Shown here one piece after another: positions 52,401 to 64,000 of a stretch of 64,000 nucleotides of DNA (the stretch's first letter is position 1; each line of letters starts with the position of its first letter). A model generated the notes under the pieces. It was not told the origin of the DNA and made no database searches. It saw only the letters and a program-made list of their open reading frames with translations. This stretch comes from Rachycentron canadum (taxonomy: Eukaryota > Chordata > Actinopteri > Carangiformes > Rachycentridae): contig CM076658.1 of assembly GCA_038496675.1 (NCBI GenBank), positions 12,594,107 to 12,658,106 on the forward strand. The letters run 5' to 3'. A program made the translations under genes and the position numbers.

Positions 52401-53920
52401 GATTTGATTGTTGCATATTTAGTTTTGACAACTTAATGTTATAGAGTAATTTTAAAGTCTGTAAAAGTCTCTGTAGCCAGATCAGTGACTAAAAACTTGG
52501 TCAAACTGCTTCCCAGTTTAACCAACTGTATTGTATATATAATATTTTTTTAAGCCTCTCATGGGCTATCTAATCATCAAAAAGCCACAAAAAAGGAGAA
52601 TTCTTTAAGCATTTTATTTAAACTACTTTTTAAATTGAACTCCACAATATGCTAAAACAGAGAGAGGTCACACCTCAAAAATAAATGCTGGTTCTGTAAT
52701 TATATCTATGTTTTATAGTGTATATTTGCATTGCTGTTTCAAGCAGTAAAATAAAAATGGCACAGGTTATGGTATAAACATACCTGTCCATCAAATGTAA
52801 TAGAAATGATATAATATCATTTGTCTCACATATTTACAAACTTAATGAATCATATCACAACATTGATTAAATATCTCACGTTCGGTCAGAATCATGTAAA
52901 CCTGAAAACATGTTAATGGAATCATTGGAGGCATTTTGTGTCACTTTGGTTTTGCTATCACTCTAATTCACCATATTCTGCAATCACAGGTGGAGCTGGC
53001 CTACTTCACAAATTTTCTCAGATAACAGTGCAAATGTTTTGCATATAAAAAATGATTCAAGATCTCAACATGATACTGGCTATATATAAATGATAAGGCT
53101 TGTCTGCAGAATATGAACCCCATATCCCACAGCTTTCTCAGCCTGCGTGAGAGATGAAAGCAGCCCTGTCTCTATGAAATGTTTTGGCAGCTCTGTTTCT
53201 GCCAGAAAACTGGCTTTTGCGAACTTTCAGGTGGCATGGGAAAATATAGTCATAAATAAAATATAGATCCATGAATAATTTAGGTGAGCATTGTGATTGA
53301 CATGAGGGTGAGAGTACCTGATTATGCCTGCACACTGTGTGACTTGAATTACAGCAAATCAAAACATTAGTCTGAATGTGGAGCTTGTTCGTAGGTATTT
53401 GTCTGCTATGCTGCATTTTGATCACTGCTTGTAACAACAAAGAGAGTCGAGATGCTGGATGAAATGTCTTCTGAAAGATTGTGCTTCGATTTACGAATGT
53501 TTCATCAAAGCCCTACTAACGATGTATGTTGGGAAAGATGTATAAAAAAAACACAGTATGATGTCAGGAGTCAACTGAGTTCAAAAGACCTCTCAAGTTC
53601 TTTCCAGAATACAATACTGGGCTGCTTACAAATAATACTGGCAGTTATCTTCAACTCTTTATGCTTTCACCATATGTTAGAATGAAATGGGTGCAAGCGA
53701 GATACATAGTGTCGAAGTAATGGTCACCCTTTGCTGTGGACCCATGTGGTTAATGAGGAGCCATGCTTCCTCTTTTGTTCCATGAGGAAGAAGAACAGAT
53801 CAATGATTCCCAGCACTCGGCTGTACTGTAGCTGCAGGATGGAGGCTGCAGCAGGCATCACCAGGCTGCGACTCCTCCGTGTGCTGAGTGCTGAGCAGTG
53901 AGCTACACTCCCTCCCCCTT

Positions 53921-54922
53921 CCTCTCTCTCTCTCTCCCCCTCTCTTTCTCTCTCTCTCTTCTACTCCCTCTCTTTCATGTGTGTGGAGCAGATCTGTCTG
54001 CAGCCTCAGGCAACTGCAAGTTAACAAATGTACAGAGTGCATGTGAAGTCTCATTTGCATAAATCTGTAGATGTTGCTACATTTCCTTAAATGGATTCCT
54101 TTGTGTTTAATTGGGAGATATTTTTTACATGTTCATATGTAATTCTTTCAAAGCTGATGGAGAATGAAGATGACCAAATCTGACAATTAATATTATTTAT
54201 TTGCATAATTTGTCCATCTGACCTTTAGTGCTGCACAATGGAAAAACAGCCTGAGCAAATGTTTATTGTCACTGTCTCTGAACAAATTGTCAGGTGCTTT
54301 TCTCACTGCTCATGAGTAATGACAGCACAGTTGTAAACAGTGCATCGGTAAATGAGCTTTAGTTACAACACTACACTGTAGTTAAATTGGAGCAATTCCA
54401 CATGTTTTTATTTCCTAATAACTAAATGATCCCTTTATGTGTTGCACTTTTTTTTTTTTTTAGATTTTTATCACTCTTATATTTTGACTGGCCATGATAT
54501 TAATTTATATTTGCTGTGTGGTCTCTGTGCTCTCCAAGGACAGTATGCAAATGACTGTGTTTACTGTATTATTCCTGAACATTATGGCAGCATGTACAGA
54601 TGCCCCCTGACCTCTCGCAAATTATGTTGTACTGTGGCCTTTTCATGTATAATTTAGAAATATGTCTCACCCCTTCTACAAAACAGTGTCAATGAATATG
54701 TGAGCAGTGTGTTTGTGCTCTCTCTCGGTGGCAGGGATCCTCCACTGACATCATCTGTAGCTGTATAATCATCCAGGCCACAGCCTCTCCTCAGGGGAGT
54801 CCAGCTGAGACCTAGCCTCTCTCTCTCTCTCCCCCATCTATCTATCTATCTATTCAAGCCCCTCCACCCCACCCCGCCCCCCCACCCCCTCCTGCTTAGC
54901 TTTGCTTTCTCTCTCTCTCTTT
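53921..54922. repeat. CT-rich, CTAT and poly-pyrimidine tracts
   Basis: CT tracts at about 53922-53962 and 54818-54832, (CTAT)n at 54838-54854, a C-rich stretch to about 54892, and CT at 54908-54922. Confidence 0.85.
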
Positions 54923-55437
54923 CAAGGTTGCCGTTTATTGCGAGAGTGACACCAGTGATGGATGAGTTCGAACACAACCTCAGACTGGCTGGGCTCTTTT
55001 GTGGTTTCAGAGTTTCTCTTTGCTCTGTGATCCCATCACTTGGTTCCACTGGAATGCACCCTCAGTCATTCAGACAAAGTCTACTGGTATTAAAAAATGT
55101 TTCTAATCCAGAAAAAAGAAAAAGAAAGAATTAATAATAAAAAAAATCTGCCAAGCCATCTGGGATGTATAAATGTGTTCTTCATCACTGTGGAAACACT
55201 AGTCTGTGGTGCGACCAGCCATATTGAATTGCCCTCCCTCGTCTTTATATGCAAACAATCAGTATATACATATGTAACTAATTACTGATTTATAATCACC
55301 CACAAGATTTCATACCAAAGCAGATGGGATGTTTAAATGGTTCAGGGTAGGTAAGTGCGTGGACTTAACTGACTAAAATGTCGTTGATACCAGTGTTGCT
55401 ATTTGTAACATTTAAAGGTGCAATAAGCTGGTTGTGA

Positions 55438-55449
55438 CCACCAGGGGGC
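55438..55449 (+). promoter_or_regulatory. CTCF-like motif, plus orientation
   Basis: CCACCAGGGGGC is an exact match to the CTCF core CCASYAGRKGGC, within the large csrnp3 intron. Confidence 0.4.
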
Positions 55450-57679
55450 TAAAAGCACAGCTGTAACATATTATCAGTGAATCGCTTCACAATTAATGGG
55501 TGAACACTTAATTACACAACGTGCACGCATACAACAGCATGGCATCTCACTTATTAACCCTTCGAGCATCCGGTGCGTCCAGTGCGACAGTGCGATGGTG
55601 ATAGTGGTGGTGCAACAGATGATTGAGAATGTCCACCACATGGTTTCACATGCCGGTGGTCATATTCTTTTTCTAATTTACAGTAGGCCTTTATCTCTAA
55701 CCACTTTCAAGCCACAGCCCTTTAAAATTTTTGATGTCAAAATCCAGTGTTTTCTAAAATAAAATCTTCATCAATTGGTCTTCATCAATTCCTGGGCAAA
55801 ATACCTGGGTCTTTTCAGAGCAAAATGCTTGAGTCTCTCTACTAGGAATTTGAACTGCTGCTAGCATGCACTTGTCTAGTCGATTCAAGCTCCCTGGAAC
55901 ATTTTAGAGCTATGTATAATTGTAGAATTTGATCCATTTATTCCAATACAATTTGGAAACTCATTAGGCTACATCATGCCATTGATGTGTACATGTGGGC
56001 CACCAGAAAATCAGCTTGCCCAAAAACACTGAAACCTGAAAAACTTGCCCAATGAGCAACTTTCATAGGAATGGGCGGGGCAACGTGTGGGAACACTGAG
56101 ATAATGAGCTAAAAGCAAGTTGCAGCAATGTCAGTGCGGTAAATGAAATATGCTAAAAGGATATTTAACCACAATCATGATCTTTTGATAACTTTATCAG
56201 GTAAAGTACAAACACATTCCACCAAAATGTACCTTTCTAATACAAAAGATTTTTGCGTTAACATGGAACCCCAAGTCTGTAATGATGTAACAGACTTGTT
56301 GGAAATATTTATCATGAACTCTTCCACCCAACAATTATCTGCCTGCACACAATCCGGTGTTGTTGTGGAACTTGTGGTTGATCCTGATGTTGTCCTTGTA
56401 CCACATTCTCTAATATCCAGGAGCCTGCCAGCCAGTCTGTAGATGAGAGTGAGGTATTTGCTTTAACATGAGTCAGCCATTCTAACAACAGAGCCAGTCT
56501 GCCTGAGCTGGTGCTTGGTGATTGGTCAATATTTGTTCCCTCTTGCACACTAACATTTGTGGATGTATTTCCCAGTTGTTGTCCAAGTTTTTCAGACAAC
56601 TTAAGTTGCTAGTTTTGAGGCAAGTTTTCGAGGTTCAGAGATTTTGGCACAGCAAATGGTCAAGGCCCCTGCATCACACATGAGAGGAGGCAACTAAATT
56701 CGACATTGGCCTGTTTTCAATGCTAAAATAATGTTATATTTCTGTGTCACTATCAGCTGTGGAGGAGAGAAAAATTGCCTGTCTTGGCAAACATGTCTAC
56801 TTACCATTTATTAAGTGCAAGCCTTATGTCTACGTATCTTTTTTAAAAAACTACAAAACTTGCTCTGACTAACAGCAGATAGCATTATGATCTGTATACT
56901 ATGGTACCATTATACAGCTAATGAAGACCTGATGGAGACCCTTAATCTTGCTCCTGAACCTATATAGATTGAAGAACCTGCCATCTGCTGTGTGGTATCT
57001 GAGTACAGTAAGATAGTCGTGTTGGGTGTTGAGATGGATAATGGCTGCGATGAAGGTGATAAACAGGGTGGGTGCAATGCTTCATTCATCTGTGCTTCAC
57101 TCCAGTCTCTACCATTAAATGTTGTGATTCACAGCCACTGCTGGTAAACAGTTGTTGATATGCTGTTGTGGAATTAGACAGGTCAGAGTCTGACTTGTGG
57201 TGAGATCACTGACGCATTTATATACACATAGGCTTTTAATTTGACATTTTAACTCGACAGGCACACCTTCCGAAGGTCCTGTGTCTTGTAAAAGCGCTTG
57301 AAAATAGCTCTTGCAGGGAAGTTTTTGATAAAGCAGACCGCATGTCAGAGTAAAGACAAGAAGACAAGAGCTCTGAAACAATTGTAAAGCAATTTTTACT
57401 TTGTTCCAGCTTTAAGAAATAGATCACAAACAATCTGTAATTTGTATTCTTCGCAGCATTTTTCATAAAACTGTTTTCAATCTGCTCTAAGAATGAAGTT
57501 AATACAAACACTCTTCTATTTTCTTATTTGTCTAAAACAATAGCACTGTGTTGGAAATATCATTAAAAACATATTCAAAATTTACCTTTCATCTGTTACA
57601 GTGGGATTTGTGCAGGTCTTTTGCATATGACCTCAATCATAGTATGGCTACACAAATAATGTCAGATTAATTCTAAATC

Positions 57680-57706
57680 TTTTTCTTTCTTTCTTTCTTT
57701 TTTTTT
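57680..57706. repeat. (TTTC)n microsatellite
   Basis: TTTC units end in a T9 run. Confidence 0.9.
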
Positions 57707-59685
57707 GCCTGCTGTTTGACAATTTCCTTCACTTGAATACGAAAGCCTCTTGAAAGTCAGAGCAAATATAGGTCACCATCACTGGTGCAATGGTGTAACA
57801 AATGCTATCGCTTCAGCTTATGTTTTGCATTTTTATGTAATAGGGCAGCATATATGGGCGATGCCCATGGATGAATCATTAAAGAAATTCAGATGAGGCT
57901 GCCTAATAATTACATTTCATTAAAGGTACATGAAGAAGAGATCAGAAGAATCACAAAAGATAAATATATTGTATGAAATATTTTATCACAGCACACTCTC
58001 CTTCCTCTTCTGATTTTCACAATAAAATTTATAACCTGTACTGAAAGCATAAAAGCAGACAGCAGAATTTTAGGTCAGATTGTTTCTGTAGTTGAGATAT
58101 AATATCAAGATATAAAATCATCCGTACCATTCTGATTATAGCTGGCCTTCATTCTTTATTCACTGTATTTATTCATTTTCTGACACATTGTAAACGGAAG
58201 TACCAGAATAGCATATACTTTTTGTCACAGTTATTATTATTAAACTGCTGGTTTGGAAATATTATACTTTGTTCAGAACGGCAACAAGAGTTTTGAAAAG
58301 GCAAAACTATCAAAATTGTGGATGGCATTTATTTAAATTAATATTAGTATTGAAAATGGCAAAAGTGAACAGTTTTAAAGACATAAAACCGATTATCTGT
58401 TTTTGCCCACCCACTTCTATTTTACAAATTTGAATACAGGTGTTGCACACACACACAGAGGTCTATCGTTTTTAGACTTAAAGGCACAGTCACAAGGACA
58501 ACAGTGCAGTTTAATGAAATCTACTAGATCAACAGCCCCGCACTTCTGTGTTTTTCAGTTTGTAATGTTCAATGTTTATTGGTTGATCTTGTGTCGATGG
58601 TATTTTGAGAAGTGGACAAAATAAATTAGAGGTGTTTACTTTTTCAGGTGAGACAGAACAGGTGCTCCTTTTATTGTGTGGTCCCTGTGGGTATAGTACG
58701 TGTACCTTGCAGCTGTGTTATTATGCTTGCTCATTCATTGGTCCTTCTGCTTCAGCCATAATAGCCAACTGTGATCACTGAGTGCTCAGTAGAGTACAGT
58801 CCATGTACTTCAACAGGCATTCGAACTGCATATTTGAGAGGAGCCATATCAATGTCACTGGTAAACCTTTTAGTATACGACAATACAGTAGTACACTACC
58901 ACTGCAGTACATTACCACTACTGCTACTGCAACTGCACCTAATATTACTTGTGCTAAATTTATCAGTGTAGCATGATTTGTTGAGATGCAGCTCAGATTG
59001 CCTGAAAACAGTAATGATGTGGTGAAATAATGGCATGGAGGACAAGAAAAAAATGATTAAATACTATACCATGAGACTTCATACTATAGTGACACTTGCT
59101 TTAAAAGAGCTGTTGATATCAGTGATGATGCTGCTTTTTAAAGCGTCTTACTGTGGCTTGATGGTGTATGGTATACAAGTGTGAGGCAGTGTGAACAGTG
59201 TTGGGAGGAGACAACAGGGATGGAGGAGTGCAGTAGGAGGTTCAGCGAGGACACTGGTGAGGACGCGGAACATTGGAGGTTTGAACAACATCTGTTTAAA
59301 TTGTAGAAACAACACAAATTGTTTTGCATAAAATTGTCAATACTGGCTTTAACAGACATTGTGTAAACTGATGAGCTAACCCACAATTGCAGTCTTGCTA
59401 AGTGTATCTGTCATCTTCTGACACTTGATTTTGTAATATTTTTTCAGAATATGTAAAATACAAATTTCCCCTTTTACATTGTATTCTGCATTTGTGCTCA
59501 GACACTGCCTTTTGTTTATGACTGTAATAGAACTGATGCCGGCTGTAAAAAAAAAAAAAAAAAAATCCTCTAGGCTTAAAGCTGTCGTGTAAGAGGAAAT
59601 GCAGGGACTTTCATGTTGACATACGGTCCAATTGAGTGCAAGAATGATAGCTTGGCTCTTTGACTGCACAAGCTGAGGCCCCACT

Positions 59686-59738
59686 CTTCTGACTCCTGCA
59701 GAACTTCCTATGCCAGGAAGTTCTGCAGGAGTCAGGAG
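59686..59738. repeat. Long perfect inverted repeat (hairpin)
   Basis: The arms 59689-59709 and 59715-59735 are perfect 21-bp reverse complements around a 5-nt loop (ATGCC). A G-T wobble and two further pairs extend the stem to 24 bp. Both arms contain CCTGCAGAACTTCC or its complement. Confidence 0.85.
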
Positions 59739-60337
59739 TTCATGCACTATAGTCCTGGCAAATCTTATTTCCTGTGGATGCGATAGTATATGTTCATATT
59801 TACTTGTCAAACCTTTTCCAGGTATATTTTCAAATTCCTTGAAAGAAACTTTCCTGCACAAAGCTACTTTTATATGAACACTATGTGATGTTCTGTTGTC
59901 AAATTAGATTTATCCTGGATTTTATTGTCTCTTTTGTAGTCATGTAGGCTTTTATTTTGTAGCTATTTGCTCTTTTGATGGTTCTATTGTGTTGTTCTTG
60001 GCATCAGATGTTTCCCCTTTTCCTTTTCTTTGCCCCACTCACTCTTATGTCTACCTCCCTACTCTCTCTCACTCCACCCCTTCCTCATTCTCCCCCTCCT
60101 CTGTACTATTCCCCTCTGAATCCCCTCCTCTCTGCATCTCTGTTATACCCTCCTCCACCTCTTTTCCCACTGCCCCCTGCATCCCCCCCTTTATCCATTT
60201 CTCCAACATTCTGTCTTCTTCCCTCTTTCTGATCCCACCATACCTCTGCCTTCTCCTCCCCCTTCCCGTCCCCCTCCCCTCCCCAGCTCATGTTGGTAAA
60301 AATATCTGCAGACAGCAGGAGCAGAGGCACGCCTGAC

Positions 60338-60500
60338 TCTCTCTCTCTCTCTCTCTCTATCAGACATCCCACCCATGTGATCTCACAGGCTGCTCCACTC
60401 TACTCCAGTCAGGCTCCTGCCTTTCTGCCGGCTGCAGCTAATGAGCCTTTGTGTGGCCAAAGAGAGAGAGAGGAAGAGAAAGAGAAACAGAGAGAGGAAC
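60338..60500. repeat. Facing CT and GA tracts
   Basis: A (CT)n run (60338-60358) is followed about 95 bp later by a (GA)-rich run (60455-60500), so the two are complementary and could pair. A C/T-rich stretch fills about 60005-60290. Confidence 0.85.
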
Positions 60501-60826
60501 ACATTGACAGAGAGGGAGTTAAAGTGAGAGAGACTGTCATCTTGCAATAATAAAGCATATGGTAGCGACAGTGCAGTCAGAGCTGGAAAATTACAAGTCC
60601 TGTTCACGCTCCTGCATGGTTTTTGCTCATGCCCGTGGAGCTCAGAGGTCGCTGCAAGTCAGTGGACTGAAACAAAATGGGAACCTCTTCATTCATCATG
60701 TCTCACCTTTTTTGAATTGCCACATTTATGATTTTGTGGCTGTGCTACTGTGAGAAGAGGTTAAAGGAGTCACGCAGTCTGCCAGTGGATACAGGTCAGT
60801 TATTCCTGTGAGGGCCAGTACAAACA

Positions 60827-60881
60827 CAGACACACACACACACAGACACACACACACACACAGACACACACGCACACACAG
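60827..60881. repeat. Interrupted (CA)n microsatellite
   Basis: CA units with several CAGA and CGCA interruptions. Confidence 0.9.
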
Positions 60882-61880
60882 AAGTGTAATGTGGTCATTG
60901 TTGGACTGATGTGTCATGACTTGCTCCAGATGCCATGGGCTTGCTGTCATCACCTGGGATGAGGGCTATGAGTCTTGTGTTGTCACATTGTTTTATTGTG
61001 ACTGTGAATGACAAGGGTGACAGAATTATTGTATTGAGAATGCAAGTTTGCTATAGTGCTGTGAGCGCTGATGATTGAGGACAAGAGTTTGCTTCCACAG
61101 TTAGTGTGTGTGTACAGAGAGGCAAACATAGGGAGGGGCTTTCTAAGCTGGCTTTTGCTGCATTATTTTCTCTGGGATATTCTCCCTTGTACCATAGTGC
61201 ATGGTGTCCAGCCATGATTAGTGGTAAGGCAACACTGAAGACAAAGAAAGAGCTGTTGGAGAGGAGCTATAACCTCTGTTTTTTATTTAGCCATGATGAA
61301 AGAGGTTCACCCTGGAATACCCTCAGTTCTGTGGCTCAAAATGTCAGGCTAGTCCAGCTTCAAGATTTTAACTCTTAACTATTGCTGTGATGACAAATGC
61401 AAATGTAACTAGAGCTGCATTAATCTGACTGGTATAGGTATAAACATAATTTGCTTAGATTTGTGCTTTACTATGAAGAGCCCCCATGCATAGTATGTAA
61501 CACTGGAAACACGTCATATGGTAAAGCACTAGTTGTGAGAGTACATTAGAATCTCCATGGAAACCACTTTTGGTATCAAAGCCCAGTGCAGCATCAGCAG
61601 AGGGCTAAGCATACGAATAGGTTTCCAACAATGGTATCTAATTAGGACCCTTGCTAGGAAATGGACTGAAATAGCACAGGCCATTTCAGCTGGAAATTTC
61701 CAGTCTTGTTTGGTAACTGAAGTGGATTCTGAATTAAATCTGTTTCTTGACTGTTTTGATGTGAGGTCAGCAATGGATGTTGATGAACATTTTAAATTTC
61801 ACAAGACTAATTTAATATATTTTAGACCTAGTTCATTATTTGATGTGATTATGTCCTGTCATGAGCATTCAGCATGGAAG

Positions 61881-61909
61881 TAGATTGATGACTTCTTGTC
61901 ATCAATCTA
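61881..61909. repeat. 12-bp inverted repeat
   Basis: TAGATTGATGAC and GTCATCAATCTA flank a 5-nt loop TTCTT. Confidence 0.8.
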
Positions 61910-63637
61910 AAAGATGATTTCAAATAGATTTGCTTCCAAATGAAGATACGTTTGAGGAGCAATCTGTTCATTGAGGTTTACCATGACTGGCTCCTCTCTC
62001 CTCCACTTTTCTCCCAGATGAAGAATGCCTCACATTCCTCACTTGTAGGTAGAGTTGTTGACTCTGGAGGTTCTCCAGATGCTGGTGGTGCCTTGTCACC
62101 ACACTGAAAAAGCACAGCCTCCTGGGAACAATGACCCTTTTGCTGCCAGGGCTCATCCTCTCTGGGTTGCACCTCTCTCTTTCTCGCTCTCTCCCTCTCT
62201 CTCAGGCAGCATTTGCATCTGTAATGACTCAATAGCAGAGCCCAGATGAAATACTGAAGCTGTCTGTGAATGGAACTCCCCCACAAGCTGCTCTGGCAGA
62301 TAGACAGTGTGGGACTGGGCGAAGATGCATGCTGTCTTTACCGATTCCAGTTTCCAAGAGAGAAGGCAGTGAGAGAAAAGCTGCCAGTCATAGCAATCCT
62401 TGCTGTGCCACAGCAGCAGTGTTGTTACTGGGTTTATTTTAAAATGTGACACAACGCTCCAGCTGCTGCTGTTAAAAACAGGGAACACAGGGCTCTGCAA
62501 TTAAATACATTAAAGGACTGCATTTTAAACAATGTCTGATATTATGACTAGTGATCAACATCAAATAAGTCCTGCCATTACACACTTCATAGTGACGGCA
62601 GGATAATATTAAAAGGGAAAAAAGCTTTGATCAAAATAATATGACAACAATGTTACAGGAATTATTAGAGCCAGTTCCAGTGTAGTGGTGATTAGTTTTA
62701 CTGTTTTTAACTGATGAGCTTGCTCTTGTTTATTTGTCTAATTGCATCATCAGTCAGAGAGAGTTAATGGCCTCTCTCAATTGACACTGAAGTGGTCTGT
62801 AACACCTCTGTTAAAACAGCCTCTGTATGAAGCCCAACTGCACCTACACAGAGATACAAAGATAGTTTCTGAATTCTTCTTCACTAACTGTGCCCTACCT
62901 GATTTAATTGTACAACTACGACTATGAATTATATTATTATGGCACTTTCTAATGAAAAGGTTTGCAGCAGGCTAATGCTTATTGGTTCACTTTGGCTATT
63001 ACAATTATGGTGCTTTATTATTGACTGCATTTGTAGCAGATTACAAAGCAAATTATAGCTTGTCACAGTATAGATTTTTTTTTCTCTGCTCTGCGGTGAC
63101 TGTACCAATATTTTCCTTGTTTCTGTAGCGGACATCTGACCTAAGAGAAGCTTGTTACAGACGTACAGGATGCCACTCATTATGCTGTCAGCAGCGGCTT
63201 CACCTATTCCTCCTGCAGCACTGCATGATGTCTGATATATGTACAAATCATGCTGTGAAGATTGTTGTCACACTTCAGTAGCTACACGAAAATGCACATC
63301 AGCATATGTTTGCACCTGTAAAAAGAGGATGCTGGGTTTTGCACAAAATGACACGTAATAAAATGTATGCTAGTGAATGTTTAACCATTTCTACACTTTT
63401 AGGCATAGCAGTCACATAACATTGTACATATTACATATATATTTTACATCATTTCAACCTGACCAGTATCCGTGCAACACTATTTGGTCCAGTCTCTTTC
63501 ATTTGTCCAGCTGATCTTCCTGTAAGACTGACGTAGTATGTAATTAGCAGCTTTCTCCTTCCATCTCAGCTCCTTTGTGCCAAGGTGATCAATCGCCCAG
63601 GGAACGCCTGGGAGCTGGGATAGCGGCAGGAGAGAGA

Positions 63638-63676
63638 GAGTGTGTGTGTGTGTGTGTGAGTGTGAGTGTGAGAGTG
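63638..63676. repeat. (GT)n/(GA)n tract just upstream of the csrnp3 coding exon
   Basis: A GA run and then GT units, with GTGAGTGTGAGTGTGAGAGT, lie about 120 bp before the coding-exon acceptor. Confidence 0.9.
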
Positions 63677-63792
63677 AAGGGAGGAGGGGGCGGAGTCTGG
63701 GTCTCACTGCTAATTGAGTGTGCTGAGGATTATGAAAGCCCTAAACTGGATATTAAATAATGTGTGGCCCCTCTGCTGTCTTTCGGTTTCAG

Positions 63793-63961
63793 GTGCAGAT
63801 GCGGCGGGCCATGAGCGGAATACTGAAAAGGAAATTTGAGGAGGTGGAAGCCTCCTCCTCCCCGTGCTCTTCCTTGCGGGAGTCTGATGATGAGGTCTCC
63901 TGCAGTGAGAGTGGGGATAGCAGTGACAGTGTCAACCCCTCTGCCTCAGGCCCTTTCACCC
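63793..63961 (+). CDS. csrnp3: csrnp3 first coding exon (gene continues off the right edge)
   Basis: Acceptor TTTCGGTTTCAG| and donor TTCACCC|GTGAGT bound the exon. It encodes MSGILKRKFEEVEASSSPCS, then SLRESDDEVSCSESGDSSDS and VNPSASGPFT, ending in phase 1. MSGILKRKFEEV, the ESDDEVS..ES..SGDSVNPS block and the FT(P) end match the N-terminus of human CSRNP3; CSRNP1 (MTGLLKRKFD) and CSRNP2 (GLKRKFDDVD) fit less well. CSRNP proteins are nuclear DNA-binding transcriptional regulators with a cysteine-rich region encoded further downstream, outside this window. There are two in-frame ATGs: 63799 (MRRAMSG) and 63811 (MSG). Homology favours 63811, while the first would add four residues. A second AG at 63797-63798 would begin the exon exactly at the first ATG. 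Confidence 0.9.
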
Positions 63962-64000
63962 GTGAGTGCATGTGTCTTTTAAATTCATGCATTGTGCTCT

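Larger units (their letters stand above)
49519..63792. other. Probable csrnp3 intron
   Basis: No coding exon was recognised between the 41-nt exon and the coding exon. It contains CT/GA and CA tracts, hairpins at 52.4 and 59.7 kb and a CTCF-like motif. GC-richer patches at about 53.8-53.9 kb and 60.3-60.5 kb could be alternative first exons, but no clear donor supports them. Confidence 0.5.

Noticed and set aside
59376..59861. 161-codon minus-strand open frame.
   Set aside because: It includes a poly-A tract read as Phe and one hairpin arm pair, and has no domain or splice support.
1..64000. CRISPR arrays, bacterial operons or phage genes.
   Set aside because: Spliced vertebrate genes and teleost repeats throughout; direct repeats are microsatellites or protein-coding Xin repeats.

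Overview
The window is vertebrate and almost certainly from a teleost fish. It has short AT-rich introns, GT-AG exons, many CA/TG microsatellites and fish-type mobile-element remnants: an old non-LTR retrotransposon, a palindromic MITE and a tRNA-like SINE. Two protein-coding genes can be named from the translated exons. xirp2 (Xin actin-binding repeat containing 2) lies on the minus strand at about 12.6-26.6 kb. The 5' part of csrnp3 (cysteine/serine-rich nuclear protein 3) lies on the plus strand, with its first coding exon at 63.8 kb running off the right edge. The two genes are divergent (head to head), with about 37 kb between their first visible coding exons.

Layout. 1-10 kb: no gene recognised. 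10.0-10.6 kb: CpG-rich, CCAAT/CRE-containing promoter-like block with a plausible minus-strand first-exon donor; by mammalian gene order (XIRP2 then B3GALT1, same orientation) it could be a b3galt1 promoter, but this is unproven. 11.5-12.6 kb: likely xirp2 3'UTR. 12.6-26.6 kb: nine xirp2 exons, including one giant exon of 9,565 nt that carries about 29 canonical and about 17 degenerate Xin-type repeats. 26.6-48.2 kb: intergenic, with microsatellites, a SINE-like element, a MITE and CTCF-like motifs. 45.9-47.4 kb: decayed LINE. 48.2-48.64 kb: GC-rich promoter and noncoding exon, followed by a 41-nt noncoding exon at 49.48 kb; both are assigned to csrnp3 by strand and position. 49.5-63.8 kb: large intron rich in CT/GA and CA tracts. 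63.79-63.96 kb: csrnp3 coding exon.

The most interesting point is the xirp2 splice-phase arithmetic. The giant exon has length 1 mod 3 and is flanked by phase-0 exons. When it is included, the 54-nt exon and the first LIM exon are read in a second open frame that stops inside the LIM exon, giving a long Xin-repeat protein without a LIM domain. When it is skipped, the same two exons are read in the other frame, giving a short protein (about 336 residues) with an intact LIM domain and no Xin repeats. The two exons are therefore dual-coding and one skipping event chooses between an actin-binding repeat protein and a LIM protein. Short, repeat-less XIRP2 forms are known in mammals (hair-cell stereocilia); here the logic is visible directly in fish DNA. 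A frame-breaking 29-nt exon candidate and a candidate internal muscle-type promoter add further possible layers of control.
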